A stretch of DNA of 64,000 bases from positions 90,723 through 154,722 of the forward strand of contig WTPW01000996.1 of the NCBI GenBank assembly GCA_009809945.1, read 5' to 3'. Source of the stretch: Gigaspora margarita. Its lineage: Eukaryota > Glomeromycota > Glomeromycetes > Diversisporales > Gigasporaceae. The notes below the pieces were generated by a model. The model was given only the letters and a program-made list of their open reading frames with translations. It was not told the origin of the DNA and did not search any database. The translations under genes and the position numbers were made by a program. Each line of letters begins with the position of its first letter. The stretch's first letter is position 1. Below are positions 21,886 to 32,460 of this stretch, piece after piece.

Positions 21886-23110
21886 AATTCTTCGCACTAA
21901 TTCTATTACTATTGTAGAAGAAAAAATAAAACTAGTAACTATATACTTATTTTTGTACACCCTACAATTAGCTATTATTTTCACTTTTTTGTTTAACTAT
22001 CGTATTAGCTTTACTATTTCTTTTGTTACCTTCATTTTGCTTTTTTTTCTAAATACTTTTTAAAAATGATAGAGAAGTGAAAAATAAAAAAAATCTATTT
22101 CTCAAGTAAAAGTTGGTGTTTTTTCAACTTGCCAAAAAAATCTAGTATTCTTTCAAAGTGCCAGAGAAGTTAAAGTATTTTTTTAAAGTACCAGAAAGTC
22201 AGATCGCATTCTTCAAAGTTCTGAAGAAGTCAGAAATAAATAAAATAAAAAAATAAGTAAATAAAAAACAAATAAAAAAACAAAAAATATATAAGCAAAA
22301 CTTAATAAAAAAAAAATGAAGCCCCAAATCTCTATTTCTCTGAATTATGAGTTCATGTTCAGAAATTGTTGAAACCAAGTTGTTTTCGTAAAGTACCAGG
22401 TTAATGTTCTTGCAATGAGCTAGAAAAGTATATATTTGTTTGCAAAGTATTGAAAAAGTCTGAGTTGCATTTTTTTGCAAATGGCAGAAAATAAAGGTTT
22501 GTTTTCACAAAGTGCTGAAATAAAATAAATTAATAAAAAAAATTTAAAAAATAAAAAACAAAAACAAAAAATAAACGAAGCAAAACCATGTAAAAACTTG
22601 TAAAACCTTGCAAAAACTTGCGAAATCTTGCAAAGAAGCATTCTTGAAAATTTTGAAATTGCTAAAGAGAAATTAGTTGTGTGTCTTGTAGCATGTTGAA
22701 AGTCTAAGTTGGCTTGCAAAGTCTTATTGGTGTTCTTGCAAAGTGTCAAAAAGTTGTAGGCTTTTTGCAAAGAGTTAATATTCTTGCAAAGTGTGAAAAA
22801 AATTAAAAAATAAATAAATAAAAAAAAATGAAACAAAAACAAAAAAAAACAAAATGTAACTAAAAAAACAATATAAACAAAGCGAAAGAAAAAAAACAAT
22901 ATAAAACTGTATAGAAGGTCTAATTTATAAACAAAAGATCTGATCTGATCTTGATATACAGTAGATTAATTTTGATAAATAATACAAAATTTTGAACTAT
23001 TTCAAAAATATAGTTCAATGCGTCCTTGGTATAACCCAGGTTACATATCCTAATCCAGCTAATCTAGCTAATTTTAAAATATTTTGAAATATTTTGATTA
23101 CAAAATATTT
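21886..23110. repeat. Dispersed repeat family X, copy 2
   Basis: Shares ACTACTTTCGCAATTCTTCGCA, CAATTAGCTATTATTTTC, GATAGAGAAGT, TTCTTGCAAAGTG and the tail ATAAACAAAAGATCTGATCTGATC..CCAGGTTACA with 3290-5190. The minus-strand Phe-rich ORFs are A-tract artefacts. Confidence 0.6.
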
Positions 23111-23229
23111 TTCAAAATATTTCAAAATATATTGCAATATGCAAGATCTTTCAAAAGATTTTGCATGTTCGCAAGATCTTTTAAAAGATTTCATATTTTT
23201 ATTTTGCTAATGTTTCTATATATTGATCA

Positions 23230-23495
23230 ATTTTTTTTTTATATCAAAGTTTCCACTATAGGTAAAGGTATTTATTCAAGTTAATCAGATCACGGGTGCC
23301 TCTAGGGCATTCTAACATTTGTTACATAGATAAAAGTACAACTAGCCACACATACAACTTTTGGTTGTCTAATTTAAGTAGTCTGCCTGAAGGTTCTACA
23401 CTAGTTGCTATACCTGCAACCCAACTGAGGGTTTACCTATTTAAACCCTCTGGTCCCTGCTTCTTCTGCCAATCCTCCTTGTATCTTGATCTTTT
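23230..23495 (-). mobile_element. SINE fragment (3' part)
   Basis: A T run at ~23230 is followed by ATATCAAAGTTT..GGTATTTATTCAAGTTAA and the shared blocks ending TTTAAACCCTCTGGTCCCTG. It is 5'-truncated like 1-490. Confidence 0.6.
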
Positions 23496-23644
23496 TTTTT
23501 AAACAAATAAAGGCCATATTGTTAATAACAAAAGATATTATTTTAATAAAGAGAGTAATAGTTTTATTATATATTGTAATAACAACCATTATTTCAGTAT
23601 CTTGCTTATAAATATTTTGTCAAATATATAAAAATATATACAAA

Positions 23645-24835
23645 CATAGAACATGTCCTTTTAATTGCTGTCTATAATAAAAATTATAATAAAAATATAT
23701 GAATTTACAACAAACTTTTAACTAAGGATTATTTTTAGCTTTACTAATTAACTTAAAATTAAATTTTATAGTTATATAGAAAAGAAAAGTAAAAAAAATT
23801 AAGTTTAAAAACCAAGTTAAAATTTTGTTAATTTTGCATGATTTCAAAAATTTAACTTTGTTAAAAACAAATATTTACTAATTTTAAAACAGCAAATATA
23901 TGTAAAATTATACTCTGAACAACTTTACTTAGTAACAAAATATAGGTCATCTTGGCAAAAAAAATATATTAGTATATGCTAAAGTTAAAAATTTTTGTTT
24001 TGTAATATAAACACCTTTTTTTGTCAACATAACCTGTTTTGACTTCTAAGTAAACTTGTTCAGCATGTAATTTTACTCATATTGGAGTTAAAAATGCATT
24101 TTTTTAAATCTTTTACTAAGTAAAAAATAGGTAAAAGTTAAAAAAAATTTTTTTCTTAGAAAAATTTATTTTTCTAACTTTAACCCCATTTTTCACTTAG
24201 GGGTGTGCCATTTATCATGTGATATTTTTTACTTAGTAGCCACCTCTATCCATGTATAGTGTGATTAATTTATCTAATTTTGATTTGTAAATATAATATA
24301 TAGATATGATCACTATCACTGACCATGTATTCATGGTAAAAATCACATGATAAATGGCATGCTCTTTAGTAAAAGGTTCAAGAAAACACATTTTGACCTT
24401 TATATAAGTAAAATTACATGCTAAACAAGTTTACTTAGAAGTCAAAACAGGTTATCTCAACAAAAAAAGGGGTTTATATTACAAACAAAAATTTTTAACT
24501 TTAGCATATAGCTAACATATTTTTTTGTCAAGATAACCTATAATTTGCTCGAAGTAAAGTTGTTTAAGCTTAATTTTAAATATATTTGCTATTTTAAAAT
24601 TAGTAAATATTTGTTTTTAACAAAGTTACATTTTGAAATCATGCAAAATTAACAAAATTTCAACTTGGTTTTTAAGCTCAAATTTTTCTCCTTTTCTTTT
24701 CTATATAACTGTAAAATTTAATTTTAAGTTAATTAGTAAAGCTGAAGATAATCTTCAACTAAAAGTTTATAGTAAATTTATATAATTTTTATTATAGACA
24801 ACATTTGGACCTATTTTAAGAGAACATGTCCTATG
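23645..24835. mobile_element. 1.19 kb inverted-repeat element with nested MITE
   Basis: The arms (23645-~24090 and ~24395-24835) are reverse complements over ~440 bp, starting CATAGAACATGTCC and ending GGACATGTTCTC in inverse sense. The loop contains AAAAATTTATTTTTCTAACTTTAACCCC, shared with the loop of 39413-40197, and a Tourist-like MITE (24200-24365). No ORF. The family is related to the repeats at 498-965 and 45915-46395. Confidence 0.7.
24200..24365. mobile_element. Tourist-like MITE, copy 1 (TSD TTA)
   Basis: 166 bp. The ends GGGGTGTGCCATTTATCATG and CATGATAAATGGCATGCTCT are near-perfect inverses. TTA flanks both sides (24197-24199 and 24366-24368). A 3-bp TTA/TAA target and G-rich TIR fit PIF/Harbinger-type MITEs. 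Confidence 0.85.
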
Positions 24836-24954
24836 ACTGATATATATATATATTTTTACAAACTCATCTGGATCGCATGTGATAGAGGTATATTTTATGA
24901 ATTTGAGACTTTTATGAACCATATCAGATTAGATTAAAAAAATCGAATTTATTA

Positions 24955-25340
24955 CGCCTTTAATTTCTCCCGTGATATTTAATATTTATTAATTCTACAA
25001 AAGCAAAATGTTCAATGAAAGGTGTCTTTACATCATAACAACGTTAAAATTTTATCTTATAATAAAAATGTATTGCGGCTTACCGGGATGTCCTATCATA
25101 GGATTTACTATATCAGCAGATTTGCGGAATTGATCTAAATCATATTGTTAAAATCTATAGGTTCAATTCCGCAACTCCACCAATATGCAACTTAATGCGG
25201 GTCATATAGTAATTCTTGGTTTGCTAACATATATTAAAATTAGTAAAAAAAAAGTCTAACGCTGTTACGATGTAAAGATACCTTTCATTGAACATTTTGC
25301 TTTTATAGAATTAAATAATGTTAAGTATTATGGGAGAAAA
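24955..25340. mobile_element. ~385-bp TIR element
   Basis: The left TIR (TAATTTCTCCC ... CTACAAAAGCAAAATGTTCAATGAAAGG) and right TIR (CCTTTCATTGAACATTTTGC ... GGGAGAAA) are inverse over about 90 bp with few mismatches. The core (25080-25220) has a second inverted pair (TGCGGAATTGA / TTCAATTCCGCA). No ORF. Confidence 0.7.
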
Positions 25341-26440
25341 TGTTATTTTTTGGTTGATAAATTTAAATATCAGTAAATTATACCTTCTTTTGGCATTAAA
25401 AAAGTACACGATTTTAAGTAAACCTAGAGCCAATTTTAACACTTTTGCAAATTTTGGATAAGTCAATTCGCTATATATTTAGCAAATTATTAAGGATAAA
25501 ATAATTATTAAATTAAATATAATTGATATATTTGCTAAATCAGTTCAATACAAGCCAGCGGTGCTAAAAACTTTAACTACATAACTTAATTATTACAAAA
25601 TTCTCAAAAATCAAATAATAACTGCATTAATTAATAAAAAATTATTCAATTACTCATATTAAATCCTCAAACAATAACAATAGTGAATTAAAAAGTTTGG
25701 ATTAATTAAATAAACAAAAATTTACAACGCTAATTAAAATAATTAATTACATAAAATAAAAAAGTTTTTTAATTACAGTATATTCTGCCAATTCTTTCGC
25801 TCATTTTTAACAGCATGCAAATTTTAACTTTCTAAACAATACTAAAAAATTTTAATAATGACTCAGTTGACTAAATGTATTAAAAGTTGAGTACATTAAA
25901 ATATGTCATTAGCCCTAGAGACTAATTGTAATATCAATTATGAGTATATTAATATATTCATTGTAGTAGCAGAAAATGTTTGGAAAAAGAATTTGGTAAA
26001 TCAATTGAACAAAAAGAAATCAAAAAATGACCTAAAAAAATACTTAATATTCATATCAGCAGCAGCTATTTTAGAAAATACAATATATTTAAATCTGTTG
26101 ATTTTTTAAACAGGCTATTACATTTTTGAAAGAATAACACCTTTGCTTCTGCATAATGCTCGTTGTATAATTTATAAAGGAGGTTCAATTGAATACAGAA
26201 ATCGACTAAAAATTTATTATTATTAAATTAGGGTAGCCGCGCGCTAAAATCAGGAACGTTATATAAGTGCATCTTAAAATTAAAATTTTCTGAAATAGTA
26301 TATTTTATTTACATTAATTTGTTTCTTTTTAATGGTAAACGTAGGTCGTATAAGTACTATTTATACGCCGATTAAGCTCAAGTGATTTGTTTGTATAAAG
26401 AAAAAGAAAAAGAAATTCGTTACTGGATGTTTCACATCCA
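25341..26440. other. AT-rich region without recognisable gene
   Basis: Repeat-poor. The 68-codon ORF at 25903-26109 has AT-driven composition and no motif. No splice-supported model was found. Confidence 0.4.
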
Positions 26441-26448
26441 ATAACAGC

Positions 26449-26530
26449 GCATCTGGCTTTGAATTTAATGCGCTCGCAACCTGAGCCCCTTAGTAGTCCA
26501 GGTTAGCACATTAAATTCAGATCCAGATGC
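26449..26530. other. 82-nt GC-richer stem-loop
   Basis: GCATCTGGCTTTGAATTTAATG pairs with the right arm CATTAAATTCAGATCCAGAT in 19 of 22 positions, and an inner stem AACCTG/CAGGTT closes a CCCCTTAGTAGT loop. A smaller perfect hairpin (GGATGTTTCACATCC) lies just upstream at 26425-26439. This is a candidate structured RNA or a tiny MITE. It does not fold as a normal tRNA. Confidence 0.4.
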
Positions 26531-26769
26531 TTTTTTAATTGTCATGTAAAAACGATCACCCTGTGATCCTTCGGATCTTTCGTCTGCCAAAATAAAACCG
26601 TTATTGGTTGCTACGCATCCATTAACTTTATAATATAATTAATATTGTAATAAATTAGTTTTTGAATAGTACTTATTGATTCTTTTGAAATAAAAATAAA
26701 ACAATCGACAATAATAAATAAATGAATCTACATCCGTATTATTTCCCGACAAACGCTTGTTGAAAACTT

Positions 26770-27010
26770 AGTTCGTAGATAATTATTTTACAGACAAGGT
26801 TATTTTACAGATGATTAATTCAATATATTGTACTGACAATTTTTTTATAAATTGCAATGACTAGAATTAATTTGCCTGAGAAATTAGCTTTTGGTGAAAT
26901 AATTTTTCTGAAACGGACTTGTCCGTGAATTAATCGATTGCAAAATAACCTTGCCTGAAATTAATTCTCTGCGAATTAAGTTTCTGTGAAGTAGTTATTA
27001 GTGAGTTGAT
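26770..27010. repeat. Inverted, internally repetitive block
   Basis: CAGACAAGGTTATTTTAC (26790) is mirrored by GCAAAATAACCTTGCCTG (26940). GAATTAATTTGCCTGAG and CTGAAATTAATTCTCTG are further inverse words, and ACGGACTTGTCCGT is a palindrome. Probably a degenerate TIR element. Confidence 0.35.
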
Positions 27011-27354
27011 CAAACCGAGTGAACCTGATACCATTAAAATAAATATTAACAAAAAAACTCAATAAAATCGAATTAATGTATCTAAATAAAATTGCAATAA
27101 ACACAATTTGAATATTAAGGCGATCTGTTAATAAAAAAGTAGTTTATGTATCTGAATTGCCAGGTATCCATTTAACAATTATTAAAAACAAAGTAAGCGA
27201 AAAAAAACTTAGAAATAATAATAATAATAAAGTAAAAAATTAAAAAAAATTTAAAAAATATATATATATAAATAAATAAAAAGCGAATAAAAATGAATTA
27301 ATATATGCTCGCCTAAATATTAAATGCTAGCTAAATTTTCATACATTCGAATAT

Positions 27355-27713
27355 TCATATATATTTTAATAATAATTTTTGCATTCCCAACATCCGCATT
27401 TGTTTTTCGGCAACGGTAGGAATCTGGTCGGTGTCTTGTCTAGCCCAAATCTAATTAAAAGATAATTGCCACAATTTTTTTTTTTTTTTTAAAAAAAACA
27501 ATTTACCTTTTTCCAGTTTTTTTCATGACCGTCATGGTGGGTAGCACAGATTATTTCGGACATAACAAACTTGCATCCCAAAGTTATTCCTATCTTATTT
27601 AGGCATGTGCAGTTCTTCTGTCGAGTCACGAAGCCATATCCTTGCGAATCAATAAAGTGTTGCAAGGCGATAAAGATATTCGAATATAAAGAATAAAAAA
27701 ATAAATGAAGCAT
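27355..27713 (-). CDS. Putative small spliced Cys-containing protein
   Basis: Not recognised. The model is exon 27713-27507, intron 27506-27451 (56 bp, GTAAAT...ATTAG), exon 27450-27355, joined in phase 0 and encoding ~100 residues. The N-terminus (MLHLFFYSLYSNIFIAL) could be a signal peptide or anchor. Four Cys lie in NCTCLNK...LGCKF...IICATHH, followed by a charged tail. It lies in the least repetitive part of the window on the same strand as the 29.4 kb gene. Alternatively it is an internal piece of a longer gene, with the true first exon further upstream. The second exon rests only on splice signals and an open frame. Confidence 0.3.
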
Positions 27714-27759
27714 GTAACAATAAAGGATTATCTTTATAAATCAATGAAAAAATCTCATA

Positions 27760-27993
27760 CAGGGGGTCCCAAAATTCCGGGTCGGATACGTCATAGTGCG
27801 TCGGAATCATGATCGGCCGGATCGGAATTGATCAATTTTGCCCCAAGATCATAAAAAATTTTACTAATAAATCATATCCATTCATTAAGTAAAAAATGTC
27901 CAGCTGATAATTTTGCTATAGAGCTTGCTTACAACTAGACTAAACGCGACCTAGATCCGACGCACCCGACCCGGAAATTTGGAGATAGCCCTG
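27760..27993. mobile_element. Small GC-richer TIR element
   Basis: The left end CAGGGGGTCCCAAAATTCCG and right end, read inversely CAGGGCTATCTCCAAATTTC, both continue with CGGGTCGG..CGTC. ATCAATGAAA occurs just outside each end (27741 and 27997) as a possible imperfect target duplication. The core is non-coding (CCGGATCGGAATTGATC). Confidence 0.5.
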
Positions 27994-29364
27994 GAGATCA
28001 ATGAAATATCAATGTGATTATTAATAATTATTATTATTACATTGCTGTGGTCTCATGTCTGCATCACGAATTGACCTGGGTCATTTCACGATCGGTTAAC
28101 CATACACTCCGTTATGCGTATCTCCGACCGTAAAATGGTTAAAAAATTATTCAAGTGTCACATGAATGGGTGTGCCTATGTATCACGTGTGAATTTTTCA
28201 ATTAATATCGATACGAATTTACGATTTTTATCAATGTTGATAATACTGTAACAAATTAAAATAGATTTGGCGTAGGTTAAATGGAAACATCTTCATGACA
28301 TAATAGTTTTTTAACTAGATTTGATCACATTACTAACTCGCAGAATCGATTAAAATTACAAGTAATCATACAATTTGGATAGTATTTTAAATTTATAAAA
28401 TGTGGTAGTTTATATGGGTAAGAAATAATTTGTCTATATCAAATAAGATGCTTGAGAAAAATTCGTGAATTAATTCGGAAAGTAATTCTGAATTGGAATT
28501 CAACGTATAACCTAACTTCGATGGAAACAATTATATATTTATATCTTTTGTAGAAAAAAATATTCATCTGGTGTTGAAACTGAAATTAACTAATTATATG
28601 TAAGATTTTCAGCTATAGCCATTATCCGCATTATCGTTAATGTTTAAAACATTGTTTAAAATATATATAAATCATTAAAAAGCGAATTTTTATCAACACC
28701 CTTCTGGAAAATTCTTTTTATGTAATTCGCGATGGAATTCGCTTAGTGAAATTTGAAATCTAATATGAGAGAATAAGATTCCTTGACTTCTATATTGTAT
28801 ATCGCGTGGAACAAACTTGGTAATAGCAAAATTAGCATCGAATACAGAGTTCATGGATCGAAAATTAATTTTCTCTCAAGATTATAGATTTGCTTAAAAA
28901 CTAAATAAAAATTTAAACTAATTATTCGTTTAAAAGTGTTCTGACTTTTCGAATACTCTCTATAATATGAAAGTATCGTACGATTATTATAAAAATTGCA
29001 CAATATAATTCATCATATGACTATTATTACTCTCATAATGAGGGTTCATTAAAATTCTCATCTTTTATAAAAAAGCTTGAATAGTAGAATTGCCCCTAAT
29101 AGTATACTGTATTATGTTAACTTGGTTATAATAGTTTATTTTATAAACCGATAACAAGTCGAATACTTGTGCAATTTTCAAAATATTGCTAATTAATACT
29201 GGTTAGTTTATATAAGTTCAATGATTATTGGTTATGGTTAATTTTATAATAAAACATTAAATGTTATACTATGCATTATATAAATGCTTCGATAAACTTT
29301 AAAAGTAGCACATCTCGAATTGGTTAATACTACGTGTAATATAAAAATAAATATAGCAGTACAA
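27994..29364. other. Intergenic region, no gene seen
   Basis: Unique-looking AT-rich DNA. Slightly GC-richer around 28050-28200 (TGACCTGGGTCATTTCACG, ACGTGTGAAT), which could be regulatory, but I cannot assign a site. Confidence 0.35.
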
Positions 29365-29833
29365 TTATTGTGCTAAGTGGACTCTGATTTTTCCTAAAAA
29401 TTCATCCAAAAAACAGTGACAATGTCACTTATTAACAACCCGATATTTCAATATAAAATGCATTACCGTGGAGACGAACACAGTGGTCACGATCATTCGT
29501 AAGTTCACCCGACCTGGAGTCAAAAGCTTGAACTTCTACACGAAACTTTTTATATGTTTCATCTACATGCAAGTGCATGAGACAGTGAGAAATGCATTCT
29601 TCTTGATCTATATAACGGCCTCCACCTTCAGGATATGCAGTTACAGTTGTGTAAGCACCCTTAGTAATATGATTGATAAATGTAACAGTATATGCTGTTT
29701 GGTATAGGAAAAGCATTAGACTGATATTTTCTAATTATCTGCTATGCACAAAGAAATTACCTTCAACATATGGCGTGAAATTCATAGTAACCAGAGCAGC
29801 AATTATGGCCACAATAAAAGTAGCAAACTTCAT
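29365..29833 (-). CDS. Putative small secreted protein (109 aa, 3 exons)
   Basis: The start ATG at 29833 opens a classic signal peptide (MKFATFIVAIIAALVTM). Intron 1 is 29760-29695 (66 bp, GTAATT..ACAG) and joins in phase 1 to the main exon 29694-29467. The mature part begins near AYTVTFINHITKG, is rich in beta-type alternation and has three Cys (EECISHC and DHC). Intron 2 (29466-29394, 73 bp, GTAATG..TTTAG) leads to a short last exon ending LAQ and TAA at 29365-29367; the total is exactly 110 codons including stop. If intron 2 is retained the protein ends at 29432 instead (111 aa, ending SGC). Family unknown; size, signal peptide and lineage suggest a secreted, possibly symbiosis-related protein, which is inference. 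Confidence 0.6.
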
Positions 29834-29839
29834 TATGTA

Positions 29840-30510
29840 TATATAAAGTATGAGTTGTGCGAGGAAAATTGTATGAGCAAAAACTCGATCAGGAGGCGAA
29901 GTGGGATAAATTGTTTAGATATAATTCCTGACTTTTGAGGAGGCAAATTGTAGGTATAAATTATGAGAAATTCTATTTTCACTTGGGTTAAAAACACCCT
30001 ATATATAATTTTTATTATACTATGTTATAAATTCATATAATATTGTTAAAAATCCATCTATCCAAACCACTAACCAATTTATAGAATCTTTATTTTTGTT
30101 ATAGTAGTTTAAATTATATAATATAATGAAAATTATATATCGAGTGACTTTACCCGGATGAAAATAGAATTTTTCATAAACTCGGATATTTTAGAAATAA
30201 TATAATACTTGCATAATTTTTAGACAACCGAGTAAAACCGTTATTAAATTACACTTGGTTAGATATCATATTTTTAATTTTTTAATATATTACAATTATA
30301 GAGCAAATTCTGTAATTAATAAACTCCTTGCTAAACTTTTTTGCATGCGCTGTTTTTCTGAATCCATGTGAAGAAATTTTCGATATGCAATTAGATTATT
30401 TTATTCTTATTCTGTGAACACATGAAGTTACAGTAAATCCTTCTATTTACCGGAAAACATACTTTTTTTTTTTTAAAAAAAAAAAAGCACATGTAAGGTT
30501 TTTCTTATAA
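29840..30510. other. AT-rich region upstream of the secreted-protein gene
   Basis: Presumed promoter side of the minus-strand gene. TTATATCTAAA lies about 110 bp upstream of the ATG and could be a TATA element; nothing else is identifiable. Confidence 0.3.
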
Positions 30511-30518
30511 TCACAGTT

Positions 30519-30625
30519 GGATGATTTACGGCATTACGGCATTACGGCATTACGGCATTTTTTATGCTACTTTAAAATACCTAAATACTAGTGCCGATGC
30601 CAAATCCCAGCGCCGACCGGACCGC
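30519..30625. repeat. ATTACGGC short tandem repeat
   Basis: Four 8-bp units of ATTACGGC (30523-30557), followed by TAGTGCCGATGCC..CGCCGACCGG. The GCC-rich words suggest a decayed hAT end with subterminal repeats, but no partner end is visible. Confidence 0.4.
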
Positions 30626-31120
30626 AAAAATTACTCAACTCAGTCCTAAATAATTTTTTTTTTTGGCCGATTAAATTGAAAAATTATATTACGTATAAGA
30701 TTTGGTCCGAAAAGAAATAGCTACAAAGGTGTAAAGACTGATATTACTCTAAGTATCCAAATTCTTTATATGAGTTTTCTTACTATTTATTTATTCTTCC
30801 TAATGCTCTTTTTCTATTTTAGAATTTTCTAATTCATACAAAGTTTTGATTTAATTACGGATGATAATGCGAATCAGGTGATATTTTTATTTGATTCAAT
30901 ATTACGCAAATGAAACTTATCTTTAAATTATTTTCAAATTGATTTTTTTATAAAATGTGATCAAATTTTTAAAATTTCTTTTTTTCATTCGTTAAGATTT
31001 GAATTTCTGACAAGTTCTTAATGATTTATGCAAAGGGTAAGATTTATTATATCAAAACGCTTTTACTGTTTACTCTAACTGCTTTATTGAAATGTAATTT
31101 TGATTTTTTTTGTTATATAT

Positions 31121-31773
31121 TAGTGATACGGGTTGGCCCCGGCCCATCGGCCGGGTGGGCTGACTAAGATAAGTTAGGATTTTAAATCAATCTATTTTTC
31201 AACCTTTTATTTTTTATCCGCTTTAATTTTACTCGAAACCACCAATCGTCAGTAAACCACCATCAATAAATTAATCCAAATTAATATTTCTTGGTTCAGT
31301 GGTCGAATAGAAGCTTTTTCTGACTGATTAATTATTTTTACTTCTTGTCGGGCGCTATGTAATTTTTAAAGACTTGATTCCACAGTTGACTCAACCACTA
31401 ATAATTATCAAATGGTAAGTTACTAAGATAATTGATGTAAGTTACCAGAACTTTTGGGCACGTTGTCGAATTAGGTTGGAATTATTCATAGATTCTGAAT
31501 CAAAGATAGTGTAATATCTGAAAATTTTGTGATGATAGACAGTCAACCAACATAAACACGAGCATTTCTAGCATGGTTACCGAGAATTTTTTAAGGTATG
31601 GTAATTTGTTCACTAAAATTACCGAAATTACCGTTAAGAGATCATATTATAGGAGTGTTTTGTATTTTGGATTGACTAAAAATTTTTTAATAATATGGTC
31701 AGCCCGGTCGACCGGTCCGAGTAATTTTGCCAACCGGGTCGGCCCAAGCCTTTGGGATCAGCCCGTATCACTT
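31121..31773. mobile_element. 653-bp hAT-type MITE (TSD TTATATAT/C)
   Basis: The ends TAGTGATACGGG and CCCGTATCACTT are inverse over 11 of 12 bp. TTATATAT (31113-31120) and TTATATAC (31774-31781) are an 8-bp duplication with one mismatch. Both subterminal regions are GC-rich (GGCCCCGGCCCATCGGCCGG; CAACCGGGTCGGCCC), unlike the AT-rich core. No transposase; the 81-codon ORF at the right end only reads through the terminus. Confidence 0.8.
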
Positions 31774-31814
31774 TTATATACACATTTTTGCCCAATATTT
31801 TTTTTAAACTTCAA

Positions 31815-31935
31815 ATGAAATTTTCTCGATAACTATCATTCTAGACCAAACTCAATAAAACCTTTTTATTTCAATTTTACAAATCTGTAGAATAAAATAA
31901 AAAAATTTTATTAAGTTTAATTGCATAGTTATTGT
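31815..31935. repeat. Degenerate hairpin element
   Basis: GATAACTATCATTCTAGACC..ATAAAACC is mirrored by AAAATTTTATTAAGTTTAAT..ATAGTTATTG. Diverged relative of the hairpin cores at 6349 and 13060. Confidence 0.45.
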
Positions 31936-32289
31936 GAAATCTTCACTAGAAGATATAAAAATACCAAATTTTAAGTAATAGATATTTCACGGTTCCTATG
32001 CCCATAACATTTCTGACTAAAATTTTTACTGAAGACGTAATGGGCGTGGAAAAATTTTTGATATTTTCATGGCATTGCGTCAACATAAAAATATCATCAG
32101 AAATGTTTCATGGGAGAACATTAGAGAGCCGTGGATTATCATATGTTTTTTATATAGTACAGTCAGTAAAAGAGGTGAGAGTGAAAATTAGTGAAATCCT
32201 TTGTAATTGCCTCAGATTATATTCTATACAAGTTTTACTTATAAGATTATATATTTAAACAATCCATCTGTATTATTCTGAGTTGGTAA

Positions 32290-32460
32290 ATAACCAGATT
32301 ATTTATCATTTTTCAAATAATTTCAAATAATCTCAAAATGACTGGTTATTTTGATTATTTGAATTTTAAATCATCATTTTTAAATGACAATGACCAAATA
32401 ACTAGGGTCATTTACAAATAACTTGAGTTATCTAAGTTATTTGGCTATTTATACAGCCAA
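32290..32460. repeat. Cluster of AAATAACY inverted motifs
   Basis: GGTAAATAACCAG, CTGGTTATTTTGA, CCAAATAACTAGG and CTTGAGTTATCTAAGTTATTTGG alternate in orientation within 170 bp. This resembles a transposon subterminal array, but I cannot place its ends. Confidence 0.35.

Noticed and set aside
21424..22063. ORFs of 186 and 198 codons with heptad repeats
   Set aside because: Translation of a 21-bp minisatellite that is open on both strands; no flanking gene structure.
22199..22899. Two Phe-rich minus-strand ORFs resembling membrane proteins
   Set aside because: Composition arises from A-tracts of dispersed repeat X; the other copies of the repeat do not keep the frame.
25104..25200. tRNA-Leu-like segment (GCGGAATTG...TTAAAATC...GGTTCAATTCC...CACCA)
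   Set aside because: The T stem does not pair, the anticodon stem is poor, and it lies in the core of a TIR element. At best a decayed tRNA-like relic.
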